Translations under genes and position numbers: made by a program
Part shown: positions 1-6,111 of the stretch, piece by piece
Position numbering within the stretch: position 1 is the stretch's first letter
How the letters are laid out: the number at the start of each line of letters is the position of its first letter
Source of the DNA: Planctomycetota bacterium
Lineage (GTDB): Bacteria > Planctomycetota > Phycisphaerae > Phycisphaerales > UBA1924
DNA: 11,951 bases
Assembly: GCA_023434205.1 (NCBI GenBank)
Contig: JAEYTB010000278.1
Location: 1-11,951, forward strand
Direction: 5' to 3'
The notes under the pieces: generated by a model
Database searches by the model: none
The model's input: only the letters and a program-made list of their open reading frames with translations
What the model was told of the DNA's origin: nothing

Positions 1-31
1 GCTTTGTCAAGGGAAGATTCGAGGCATTGAG

Positions 32-1093
32 TTATCCACATTCGATGCACGCAGTCCGAAATCGTCGTCGTGCAAACAACCCTACCAATCCAAGAATCAG
101 GGCCATGGCCCCCGGACTGGGAACGACCGCTGCCACACGCAGGCCAATATCACCACCGGCGTAGCTCGGAAATATGGTGCCACGCGGAGTGCGGACGTGG
201 TCACTGAACGACGCGCCGAAGCCCCACGCGCTGCCTTCGTAAGCTCTGCTTCGCGGGAACATCTCATCAGGAATATGAAAGACGCCCTCCGTCCACTCGC
301 TCGTGGCTCCCGCCGTGTCGTAGAGCCCCCACGGGCTCGTCACCCCGACGTACGCGCCCAGCGGCACGCTGTAGGGGCTCAGCCCCGGGTAGGTAAAGTC
401 GCCCCACACCGCGTTGGCGGTCCCATGGTGTCCGAGGCCCGGCGGCGGCGCATAGGTGTACGGGGTGTCGGTGGAGTTTGAGTACAGGTACCAGCCGCCC
501 TGCCCCGACCCGTTGCGGTCCGGCGACCAGTGGCTGGCCTTCATCCACTCATCGAGCGACGGGATGTAGTACCGCGCCCCCGGGCTCCGCGTGATCTGAT
601 CAGTGAACGTGGATCCCTGGTTGAAGTACCCGAACGTGCTCACCTCATATGCCCCGCTCAGGAAGGCTTCCCGGCTCGTCCCCTTCCCGTTGTGCAGCCA
701 GTTGCAGAAAATGGCGCTGGTCCGCCAGTCCACACCCCCCGTCGGGATCATCTCCCGCCCCCCGGGTACCGTGAACCGCTGCCCGCCCGGGTTCTGCGGC
801 GTGGCCCCCACCGCCCCCCATTGGGTCGGCGCGAACACGTGAGGGATGCGGTCGGTGCTCGGGCGGTCAAGGGCCGCGTTCATGAACTCGGCCCACTGGG
901 CTGTCGTCACTTCGTATTTGCCAATTCGGAACAAGTAATCGACCGATCCGTGCCCGTTGTTGAAGTCCCCGCCCATCCAGGCCGGGTTGCCGGGGTCGCC
1001 CACCGTGACAAACTCGATGCCGGAGGGGTCGGGCTGGGCGCGAACGGCTGCCGCGAGGAAGCATGTTCCGAGAATGACGGCGAGGAAACGCAT
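32..1093 (-). CDS. Secreted SUMF1/FGE-fold protein with PEP-CTERM-like C-terminal anchor
   Basis: The 353-aa protein opens with a signal peptide (residues 1-19, MRFLAVILGTCFLAAAVRA). Residues ~25-322 look like a sulfatase-modifying-factor (FGE/SUMF1) domain. Landmarks are GKYEVTTAQWAEFMNA (58-73), a VDWRTSAIFCNWLH stretch (121-134), YYIPSLDEWMKAS (175-187), SPWGLYDTAGATSEWTEG (253-270), the GSAWGF near 287 and a closing IGLRVA (316-321). The C-terminus VPSPGAMALILGLVGLFARRR (324-344) has the motif, hydrophobic segment and Arg cluster of a PEP-CTERM sorting tail, followed by nine extra residues. The domain has a single Cys (130), and the usual catalytic Cys region reads GLRVA. I therefore infer a non-catalytic extracellular or surface protein rather than an active formylglycine-generating enzyme. 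The ATG start has a GGAGGG site five bases upstream. It is the last gene of the minus-strand run and lies 96 bp after the lipoprotein gene, so it may have its own promoter. Confidence 0.85.
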   Translation of the reverse strand: MRFLAVILGTCFLAAAVRAQPDPSGIEFVTVGDPGNPAWMGGDFNNGHGSVDYLFRIGKYEVTTAQWAEFMNAALDRPSTDRIPHVFAPTQWGAVGATPQNPGGQRFTVPGGREMIPTGGVDWRTSAIFCNWLHNGKGTSREAFLSGAYEVSTFGYFNQGSTFTDQITRSPGARYYIPSLDEWMKASHWSPDRNGSGQGGWYLYSNSTDTPYTYAPPPGLGHHGTANAVWGDFTYPGLSPYSVPLGAYVGVTSPWGLYDTAGATSEWTEGVFHIPDEMFPRSRAYEGSAWGFGASFSDHVRTPRGTIFPSYAGGDIGLRVAAVVPSPGAMALILGLVGLFARRRFRTACIECG

Positions 1094-1120
1094 CGGGACC
1101 CTCCGGGCGCACGGACAAGC

Positions 1121-1136
1121 GGGGCTGCTCGGCCCC
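1121..1136 (-). other. Small hairpin in the gap before the SUMF1-fold gene
   Basis: GGGGC and GCCCC form a perfect 5-bp stem with a 6-nt loop, inside the 96-bp gap 1094-1189 between the lipoprotein stop and the SUMF1-fold gene start. No T-run follows on either strand, so it is not a convincing intrinsic terminator. It may simply lie in the 5' leader of the downstream gene. I see nothing else in the gap except the GGAGGG ribosome-binding site next to the start. Confidence 0.3.
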
Positions 1137-1189
1137 TCCCCAGCATCGCCCGAAAACGACCAAAAGCAACAAATCGAGTCAGCGTCACT

Positions 1190-1876
1190 TCACCGACCGC
1201 TGGGACGCTCGGGGAGGAGCCGCTCGGCCTTGTGGACTTCCCCGGTCAGGGCGTCGGTGAACTCAAGGCGGATGAGCAGGGCCGGGGTTACCTGGGAACG
1301 TTTGACCGGGGATTCCAGCGGCAGGGTGGCCGAGTAGTACGTGCCGGTCACGTTGGAGCGGTAGGCATCCCGCAGCGCGGCGGGGGTGAGCGTGGCCTGC
1401 GCGATCCGGCGCGGCTCGGCGCCGTCCATCTTCGGGGGTATCTGGAAGACCTCGATCAGGGCGGTTCCGACGGCCTGAGTAAACCTGCCGCGCCCGTCCA
1501 GGGGCTGGAAGGTCACGGAGACGCCGGTGGCCGGCTGGTCAGCGGTCACCGGCTCCAGGCCCGAGAGCATGCTGATCTTGACGGTGGTCACCGCGGGGAT
1601 CGCGTCGGTGATGCCCTCGGGGATGGTGCCGCGGGCGCGTGAGGCCTCGGCGAGCTTGACCTTGAGCTCCTCGCGCTCGCCCTCGAGGGCCTTGATCCGC
1701 TCCTGCTGCTCGTGGACCTGTGTGCGGAGGCGGTCGTTCTCTTCGGAGACGGAGCGTTCCCCGCCAAGGCGGATGCTGCCGCACGCGCCCAAGGCGCACG
1801 GGAGCGCCGCCACACCAAGAAGCAGCACGGCCCGAAGACGGGCCCGTGGCACCCCGGTCCGTGGCACCCGGTTCAT
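1190..1876 (-). CDS. Coiled-coil lipoprotein of unknown function, translationally coupled to clpP
   Basis: This is a 228-aa protein. Its basic N-terminus and hydrophobic segment (16-29) end in a lipobox, LGAC, with Cys32 as the predicted lipidated residue. A charged, heptad-like stretch follows (~42-80, EENDRLRTQVHEQQERIKAL and onward) and should form a coiled coil. The C-terminal ~140 residues look like a beta-rich domain (for example VSVTFQPLDGRGRF, TALIEVFQIPPK, ALLIRLEFTDALTGEVHKAE) that I cannot assign to a family. The start ATG overlaps the TGA of the upstream clpP (shared ATGA at 1873-1876), so the two are very likely co-transcribed and translationally coupled. A role beside ClpP is inference from position only; a ClpP subunit is cytoplasmic while a lipoprotein acts outside the inner membrane. 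Confidence 0.85.
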   Translation of the reverse strand: MNRVPRTGVPRARLRAVLLLGVAALPCALGACGSIRLGGERSVSEENDRLRTQVHEQQERIKALEGEREELKVKLAEASRARGTIPEGITDAIPAVTTVKISMLSGLEPVTADQPATGVSVTFQPLDGRGRFTQAVGTALIEVFQIPPKMDGAEPRRIAQATLTPAALRDAYRSNVTGTYYSATLPLESPVKRSQVTPALLIRLEFTDALTGEVHKAERLLPERPSGR

Positions 1877-2496
1877 TCCTCGGACTCGGGCTTGTGGCTG
1901 TAGTTGGGCATCCGCTCCAGCACGGCATCGACCAGGCCGTATTCGAGCATTTCCTTCTCATCCAGCCACTTGTTGCGGTCGCAGTCGCGGGCGATGCGCT
2001 CGAAGGGCTGCCCGGTGGCATCGGCGTACAGCGTGTACAGCCGCTCGCGGATGCGGAGCATCTCGCGGGCCTCGATCTCGATGTCGCTGGCCTGCCCCTC
2101 CATCACCCCGCCCAGGAGCGGCTGGTGCATGAGGTTGCGGGCGTTGGGGAGCGTGAACCGCTTGCCCTTGGTGCCGGCACAGGCCAGCACGCTGCCCATG
2201 CTCGCGGCCTGACCGATGATGTACGTGCAGATGTCGGGCTGGACGAACTTCATCGTGTCCAGCATCCCCAGGCCCGCCGAGACGCTGCCGCCGGGGCTGT
2301 TGATGTACAGGTGAATGTCCTGCTTGGGGTCCTCGTTGGCGAGGAACAGGAGCTGGGCGACCACCAGGTTGGCGATCTCGTCGGTGACGGGCCCGCCCAG
2401 GAAAATGATCCGGTCCTTCAGCAGGCGCGAGTAGATGTCGTACGCACGCTCGCCGCGCTGGGACTTCTCGATGACGATCGGGACCAGGTAGGACAT
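1873..2496 (-). CDS. clpP: ATP-dependent Clp protease proteolytic subunit, Ser-His-Asn triad variant
   Basis: The 207-aa length matches the usual ClpP. The N-terminus (IVIEKSQRGERAYDIYSRLL, 7-26) is close to the canonical one. The fold is marked by INSPGGSV (65-72), GQAASMG with nucleophile Ser99 (95-101) and NLMHQP with His124 (121-126). The third triad position, Asp in E. coli (TERDR), falls on Asn175 here (CDRNK; codon AAC). An S-H-N triad is known for Listeria ClpP1, which depends on a partner ClpP2, so a mixed-ring partnership with the neighbouring ClpP is plausible but inferred. The chosen start MSYLVP has AGGA about ten bases upstream. The reading frame stays open far upstream, but that extension overlaps the other clpP and has no ClpP homology. 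The gene lies 110 bp after the first clpP, and its stop overlaps the lipoprotein start. Confidence 0.95.
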   Translation of the reverse strand: MSYLVPIVIEKSQRGERAYDIYSRLLKDRIIFLGGPVTDEIANLVVAQLLFLANEDPKQDIHLYINSPGGSVSAGLGMLDTMKFVQPDICTYIIGQAASMGSVLACAGTKGKRFTLPNARNLMHQPLLGGVMEGQASDIEIEAREMLRIRERLYTLYADATGQPFERIARDCDRNKWLDEKEMLEYGLVDAVLERMPNYSHKPESEE

Positions 2497-2606
2497 CTGT
2501 TCTTCCTTTGAACCCGCCGCGCCGGGGCGTGACGAGGTCAGTCGTGTCTGCGTGAGGCTCTGGATGGCTCGGATATGACTCATGGGACCCATACGACCTG
2601 TTCGGA

Positions 2607-3209
2607 CTACCGCGCGAAGATCGCCGGCTGCGCCGCCTTGGGCGGCTCGGTCAGCACCTCGTCCGCCAGGCCGTACTTCACAGCCTCCTCGGCGGTGAAG
2701 TACTTGTCGCGCTCGCTGTCGCGCTGCACCACCTCCACCGGCTGGCCGGTGTGCATGGCGATGATCCGCGTCAGCTCCGCCTTGGCCTTGATGATCTGCT
2801 CGGCCTGGATGCGGATGTCCTCGGCCTGCCCCGTGATCCCGCCGTAGGGCTGGTGGATCATGACCTTGGCGTGCGGCAGCATGTACCGCTTGCCCTTGGC
2901 CCCGGCGGTCAGCAGCAGCGACCCGCCCGAGTACGCCCGGCCCAGGCAGTACGTCGCCACCGGGCTGCTGAGGAACCGCATGGTGTCGTACAGGGCGAGG
3001 GTGTCGTCCACCGCCCCGCCCGGCGAGTTGATGTAGAAGTTGATCTCCTGGCCCCGCTTCTGGTTCTCCAGGTACAACATCTGCATCATGACCCGGGCGG
3101 CCGAGGCCTGGTTGATCTCCCCGATCAGAAAGACGATCCGGTTCTCCAGCAGCAGCTCGTCGATGGTCATCTCGCGGGTGCGCTGGTACGTGACGTTCGC
3201 GGCGGGCAT
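2607..3209 (-). CDS. clpP: ATP-dependent Clp protease proteolytic subunit, divergent Ser-His-Asp paralogue
   Basis: This 200-aa ClpP is distinct from the downstream copy. It has ENRIVFLIGEIN (22-33), YINSPGGAVDD (59-69), LGRAYSGGSLLLTAG around nucleophile Ser94, VMIHQPYGG with His119, and SERDKYF with Asp168, so the full triad is present. The oxyanion-side sequence around Ser is unusual (A-Y-S-G-G against the common A-A-S-M-G). The N-terminus lacks the typical IVIE-RGER segment, so axial-pore and Clp-ATPase docking may differ. The start MPAANV was chosen because it begins near the conserved region and has AGGAA about eight bases upstream. Starting at 3299 would add 30 residues without family resemblance. 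The product would be a subunit of the cytoplasmic tetradecameric peptidase that works with ClpX or ClpA/ClpC; the ATPase gene is not in the window. Confidence 0.94.
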   Translation of the reverse strand: MPAANVTYQRTREMTIDELLLENRIVFLIGEINQASAARVMMQMLYLENQKRGQEINFYINSPGGAVDDTLALYDTMRFLSSPVATYCLGRAYSGGSLLLTAGAKGKRYMLPHAKVMIHQPYGGITGQAEDIRIQAEQIIKAKAELTRIIAMHTGQPVEVVQRDSERDKYFTAEEAVKYGLADEVLTEPPKAAQPAIFAR

Positions 3210-3435
3210 AGGCGGTTCCTGTCGGGCTGGGCAGCCCACGAAAGACGGGACCCCAAACGGTCCCAGGGGTTCTCGGTCCCACGCCGATGGTATTCCCACA
3301 GGCCGCGGGGTCCGGCTTCATCGGCCGTTCAGCCGGTGCTGGTTAAGGCACAGGGATGAAGGAAGGCAAAGTGCGTGCCGAACCACGCTGTGGTTCTTCA
3401 CCCCGCAGAGCCGTAGCCGCCTGCCAACTTGGCGG
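3210..3435 (-). promoter_or_regulatory. Palindrome-rich leader/promoter region upstream of the clpP pair
   Basis: This 226-bp stretch between the HTH gene and the first clpP has no convincing gene. It carries four perfect inverted repeats: GGGCTG/CAGCCC (3224-3237, 2-nt spacer), GGGACC/GGTCCC (3247-3264, 6-nt spacer), GAACCAC/GTGGTTC (3380-3396, 3-nt spacer) and GCCAA/TTGGC (3423-3433, 1-nt spacer). None is followed by a T-run. I found no sigma-70-like promoter I would trust. The clpP promoter is presumably here, and the repeats may be operators or RNA hairpins in the leader. Confidence 0.45.
3380..3396. promoter_or_regulatory. 17-bp perfect palindrome, candidate operator or hairpin
   Basis: GAACCAC and GTGGTTC flank a 3-nt centre (GCT on the plus strand). 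Two symmetric 7-bp arms fit a dimeric regulator site. The palindrome lies about 170 bp upstream of the first clpP and about 40 bp past the stop of the HTH gene, whose product is an obvious candidate binder. That link is inference. Confidence 0.4.
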
Positions 3436-3801
3436 TTAGGCGCGCTCGGCTGCCCTGAGGAGATCGGTCCAGGGCGTCGAGTTCTGGTCAATCAGGTCCA
3501 GCAACCGGCGGGCAATCCGTGGCGCGGGCTTCCCCTGCTCCCACCCCTGAAGCGTCTTGGGCGTTACCGCAAGCAGTTGCGCAAACACGGCTTGGCTCGC
3601 CCCCAGACGCTGCCTCACCGCCCGCACCTGCGCGGGCGTGTACTCCCGCGGCTCAAGTTCCACCTCGACCGTTCGGACCGTAAACCGGCGCGTGATGTCC
3701 TGGCCCTTGCTCAGACTCTGTTCGAGCGCCGTGAGACCTCTGACCACTTGGGCGCCGAAGGCCTGCGTCCTCTTCCCGCGCCGACCGCTCGGTCTCGCCA
3801 T
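3436..3801 (-). CDS. XRE-family helix-turn-helix regulator, HigA/NadS-type antitoxin-like, no toxin partner
   Basis: This is a 121-aa basic protein. Residues ~54-105 form an XRE-type HTH: YTPAQVRAVRQRLGASQAVF, then the recognition region LLAVTPKTLQGWEQGKPAP, which is the signature of HigA/NadS-like antitoxins and regulators. The preceding RRFTVRTVEVELEPREYT segment is also typical of that group. The N-terminal ~30 residues are basic and poorly conserved in appearance. The ATG start has a GGGAG site eight bases upstream. Members of this family are usually encoded next to a HigB/RelE-type toxin, but no toxin gene fits in the 177 bp upstream or the 226 bp downstream. It is therefore an orphan, and may act as a plain regulator of itself or of the clpP genes that follow on the same strand. 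Confidence 0.85.
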   Translation of the reverse strand: MARPSGRRGKRTQAFGAQVVRGLTALEQSLSKGQDITRRFTVRTVEVELEPREYTPAQVRAVRQRLGASQAVFAQLLAVTPKTLQGWEQGKPAPRIARRLLDLIDQNSTPWTDLLRAAERA

Positions 3802-3978
3802 TCTTCTGCTCCCGAATTGCGCCCATCACCGCTCTGACTCTATTCGCTGTTTGCGGGTGTTCGTTTGGGTTTGTACTAGAGTTGACTGAGCAGATCGGAC
3901 GCTTGTCCTAGGCTGCTTTTTTTTGTCGCTTCTCGGCAGTCTGGGCGGTACATTCGTGCGGGGCTCAGGAGATGCAAA
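3802..3978. promoter_or_regulatory. Divergent intergenic region between the HTH gene and the HAF-repeat gene
   Basis: This 177-bp, less GC-rich stretch separates two divergently transcribed genes and should hold both promoters. A TTGACT hexamer lies at 3882-3887 and a TACATT at 3950-3955, but no well-spaced -35/-10 pair stands out on either strand. It holds the terminator-like hairpin described separately. AGGAG (3967-3971) is the ribosome-binding site for the GTG start at 3979. Confidence 0.45.
3889..3924 (+). terminator. Terminator-like hairpin with T8 tract
   Basis: AGCAG (3889-3893) pairs with CTGCT (3913-3917) and GGAC (3897-3900) pairs with GTCC (3905-3908), with a 4-nt loop and a small internal loop. 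A run of eight T follows (3917-3924). This is the best intrinsic-terminator signature in the window. No plus-strand gene precedes it, so it either stops antisense read-through towards the HAF gene or acts as an attenuator in that gene's leader, 54 bp before the start. Confidence 0.5.
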
Positions 3979-5094
3979 GTGAAGTCAGGAGTCCTAACAG
4001 TCGCGGCACTAGCCCTTTGCGGACATGGCTCCGCGCTCGGCCAAGCATCCTTCACGCTGATTGGGAACATGCCAGGAAGCACCGGGGGGAGCAACGGGAA
4101 CGCCATTTCCGCTGATGGGCAGGTCATCGTGGGGCTTGCGGCCGTTCCGGACCCCTCGCACCCAACCGGTTTTGTGGGCCGCGCATTCCGTTGGTCACAT
4201 TCGACAGGCATGGTGAACCTGGGTGATTTTGGGAGCAACACAGGCAGTTCCGCATATGCGGTGAGCGCTGACGGCAGCATCGTGGTAGGAAGTGCGAGCG
4301 GCCAACGGAACGGGTTTTACTGGTCTGTGGGGGGTGGACTCCAGGAACTCCCGCGCACCCAGAACTGGCTCACCAGGCCCTCCGCCGTAAGCGCCGATGG
4401 GTCCTTTGTCACCGGAAGTATGTCTAACCTCGGAGCGATCAACAGCGTCCGCTGGAGCGGCACGGCGGGTTTTCAGACGATCAATCCCCAAGGAACGGTC
4501 GCGGAAAGCGGCGGCATGAGCGCCGACGGGACGAGGATCGCCGGGTGGATGCAGGTGCCCAGCGGCCGCGCGGCTTACCTGTGGTCTGAAACAGGCGGCT
4601 TCGTCAATCTCGGCGCTGCGCCGGGCGATGTCGGGCAGCAGTTCGTCGACGTCCACGCCATGAGCGGGAACGGTTCCTCCTTCGTGGGGGAGGCAGATGA
4701 TGATGCGACGGGTCTCTTCCGCGGGTACCGCTGGACCGAAACAGGCGGTTTCGAGTACCTGAGCCCAACGGTGCCCAGCAGCGCTAAGGCGACGAACTTC
4801 GATGGCGGCGTCATCGTCGGCCAGTTCCTCTCGAACAACACCGCGTTCTATTGGACGGCCGACACCGGGATGCTCGATCTTAAGACGCTCCTGATCCAGA
4901 ACGGCGCGACAGGGCTCGAAGGCTGGAGGCTCGAATGCACCGGTGTTTCCGCTGACGGCAGGGTCGTCACCGGGACGGCGTTCGGGCCGGTCCAGCCGAA
5001 CCAGCAGGTTTCGGCCTTTATCGCGGTGGTCCCATCCCCCGCCACCGCCGCGCCGTTGCTCGCGCTGGTCGCGATACGCCGGCGGCGGCGATAG
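3979..5094 (+). CDS. Secreted HAF-repeat protein with PEP-CTERM-like anchor
   Basis: This is a 371-aa protein with a signal peptide (1-23, cleavage probably near GQA). At least seven short repeats of the HAF type follow: ISADGQVIVG (43), VSADGSIVVG (95), VSADGSFVTG (137), MSADGTRIAG (180), MSGNGSSFVG (228), NFDGGVIVG (273) and VSADGRVVTG (323). They alternate with aromatic strands such as AFRWS, FYWS, VRWS, YLWSETGGFVNLG and YRWTETGGFEYL. Such proteins are thought to form beta-propeller-like extracellular domains; no enzymatic role is known to me. The C-terminus VPSPATAAPLLALVAIRRRRR (351-371) is a PEP-CTERM-like sorting tail. The start is GTG with AGGAG seven bases upstream; a nearby ATG at 3972 is out of frame. 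Codon use is more mixed than in the neighbours downstream. Confidence 0.85.
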   Translation: MKSGVLTVAALALCGHGSALGQASFTLIGNMPGSTGGSNGNAISADGQVIVGLAAVPDPSHPTGFVGRAFRWSHSTGMVNLGDFGSNTGSSAYAVSADGSIVVGSASGQRNGFYWSVGGGLQELPRTQNWLTRPSAVSADGSFVTGSMSNLGAINSVRWSGTAGFQTINPQGTVAESGGMSADGTRIAGWMQVPSGRAAYLWSETGGFVNLGAAPGDVGQQFVDVHAMSGNGSSFVGEADDDATGLFRGYRWTETGGFEYLSPTVPSSAKATNFDGGVIVGQFLSNNTAFYWTADTGMLDLKTLLIQNGATGLEGWRLECTGVSADGRVVTGTAFGPVQPNQQVSAFIAVVPSPATAAPLLALVAIRRRRR

Positions 5095-5184
5095 CCCGCC
5101 GTGGGGACCGGTTGGTGTCCGTCGGGTTTGCAGGGTCGGGCGGGGCCTCATAGCATCCCCCTCCCCCTCCCGCCCGGACCCCCC

Positions 5185-5997
5185 ATGCCCACCGCCGTCA
5201 TCTCCGACATCCACGCCAACGCCGCCGCCCTCAAGGTGGTCCTCGCCGACATCGCCGCCCGCGGCATCTCGCGCATCGTCTGCCTGGGCGACACCGTCGG
5301 CTACGGCCCCGACCCCCTCGAGTGCGTCGACCTGGTCCGCCAGCACTGCGCTTGGACCCTCATGGGAAACCATGACTACGGCGTGCTTTACGAGCCGACC
5401 AACTTCAACGCCGCCGCGGAGTCCGCGGCGTTCTGGACGCGCCAGCAGTTCGACCAGGAGCCCGACGACACCCTCCGCGCCCAGCGCTACGACTTCCTCA
5501 ACCGCCTCAAGGTCCGCGTCGTCGAGCGCCTCGGGCCCGACGGCGCCGAGCCCGTCACCTCCACCCCCACCCAGCCCGGCCACCCGCTCCTGGCCGTCCA
5601 CGGCAGCCCCCGCCGCCCGATCAACGAGTACATCTTCCCCGACGACGCCATCAACGCGACCGACAAGCTCGAGGGCATCTTCGACCGCGTCGGCAAGCTC
5701 TGCATCGTCGGCCACACCCACGTCCCCGGCGTCTTCACCGATGAGCCCGACTTCTACCCCCCCGCCGAGCTCGGCGAGAACGGGTACAAGTTCCAGGAGG
5801 GGGAGAAGGCCGTGATCAATGTGGGTTCCGTGGGCCAGCCGCGGGATGGCGACCCCCGGGCGAGCTACGTGATCCTGCACCCCACCCACGCGCAGTTCGT
5901 GCGCCTGGAGTACGACGTCGCGGCGACGGCGGAGCGGATCAAGGCGATCCCGGAGCTGGGGGCGTGGCTGGGCGACCGGCTGTACAAGGGTCAGTAG
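5185..5997 (+). CDS. Calcineurin-like metallophosphoesterase (YfcE/MJ0936-type)
   Basis: The 270-aa protein has the complete metal-site motif set of the calcineurin superfamily: SDIHAN (Asp8, His10), GDTVGYGPDP (Asp36), GNHD (Asn62, His63), VHGSP (His139) and GHTH (His177, His179). These would bind a di-metal centre and hydrolyse a phosphomonoester or phosphodiester; the substrate cannot be told from sequence. INVGSVGQPRDGDPRASYVI (211-230) is typical of the YfcE/MJ0936 group. The start MPTAV is placed directly before the first beta-strand. The frame is open upstream to 5101, but that stretch is unlike the family. No Shine-Dalgarno is visible; the leader is C-rich. It precedes yidC by 114 bp on the same strand. 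Codon choice changes sharply near 5780, from C-ending to G-ending. Confidence 0.92.
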   Translation: MPTAVISDIHANAAALKVVLADIAARGISRIVCLGDTVGYGPDPLECVDLVRQHCAWTLMGNHDYGVLYEPTNFNAAAESAAFWTRQQFDQEPDDTLRAQRYDFLNRLKVRVVERLGPDGAEPVTSTPTQPGHPLLAVHGSPRRPINEYIFPDDAINATDKLEGIFDRVGKLCIVGHTHVPGVFTDEPDFYPPAELGENGYKFQEGEKAVINVGSVGQPRDGDPRASYVILHPTHAQFVRLEYDVAATAERIKAIPELGAWLGDRLYKGQ

Positions 5998-6012
5998 ACG
6001 GAAGCGGGACTC

Positions 6013-6092
6013 GGGAAGTCGGAATGAATGGGATCGGTGACCCGGCACCCCGGGGTCCGACTTCCCCTATTGTTCCCCCCTTTCTGGAAGTC
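6013..6092 (+). promoter_or_regulatory. Switch-like inverted repeats in the yidC leader
   Basis: GGGAAGTCGGA (6013-6023) and TCCGACTTCCC (6056-6066) are perfect 11-bp inverted arms around a 32-nt loop. The loop can itself form GGTG/CACC (6036-6039 with 6046-6049). The right arm's GACTTCC (6059-6065) can alternatively pair with a third element, GGAAGTC (6086-6092), 20 nt before the yidC ATG. Two mutually exclusive stems are the layout of an attenuator or translational switch. No T-run follows the long stem, so plain termination after the phosphoesterase gene is less likely. Confidence 0.5.
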
Positions 6093-6111
6093 CCCGGCCC
6101 GCTGATCACCC

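Noticed and set aside
32..1093. Active formylglycine-generating enzyme (sulfatase activator)
   Set aside because: The catalytic Cys pair is not seen, the tail is a surface-sorting signal, and no sulfatase gene is in the window.
2497..3321. In-frame extension of the second clpP to a 482-aa protein, possibly a fusion
   Set aside because: The extra residues overlap the first clpP in another frame and are Gly/Arg/Ala-rich with no ClpP resemblance. The canonical ClpP N-terminus with a ribosome-binding site starts at 2496.
3436..3978. A complete HigBA/RelBE toxin-antitoxin module
   Set aside because: Only the HTH partner is present. The flanking gaps of 177 and 226 bp contain no toxin-like reading frame.
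3802..3978. Sigma-70 promoter built on TTGACT (3882-3887)
   Set aside because: The sequence 17 bp downstream (GTCCTA) is a poor -10 match and lies within the hairpin; I do not call it a promoter.
4195..6048. A 617-codon open frame on the minus strand across the HAF gene and phosphoesterase
   Set aside because: It crosses two well-supported plus-strand genes and shows shadow composition and no recognisable domain.
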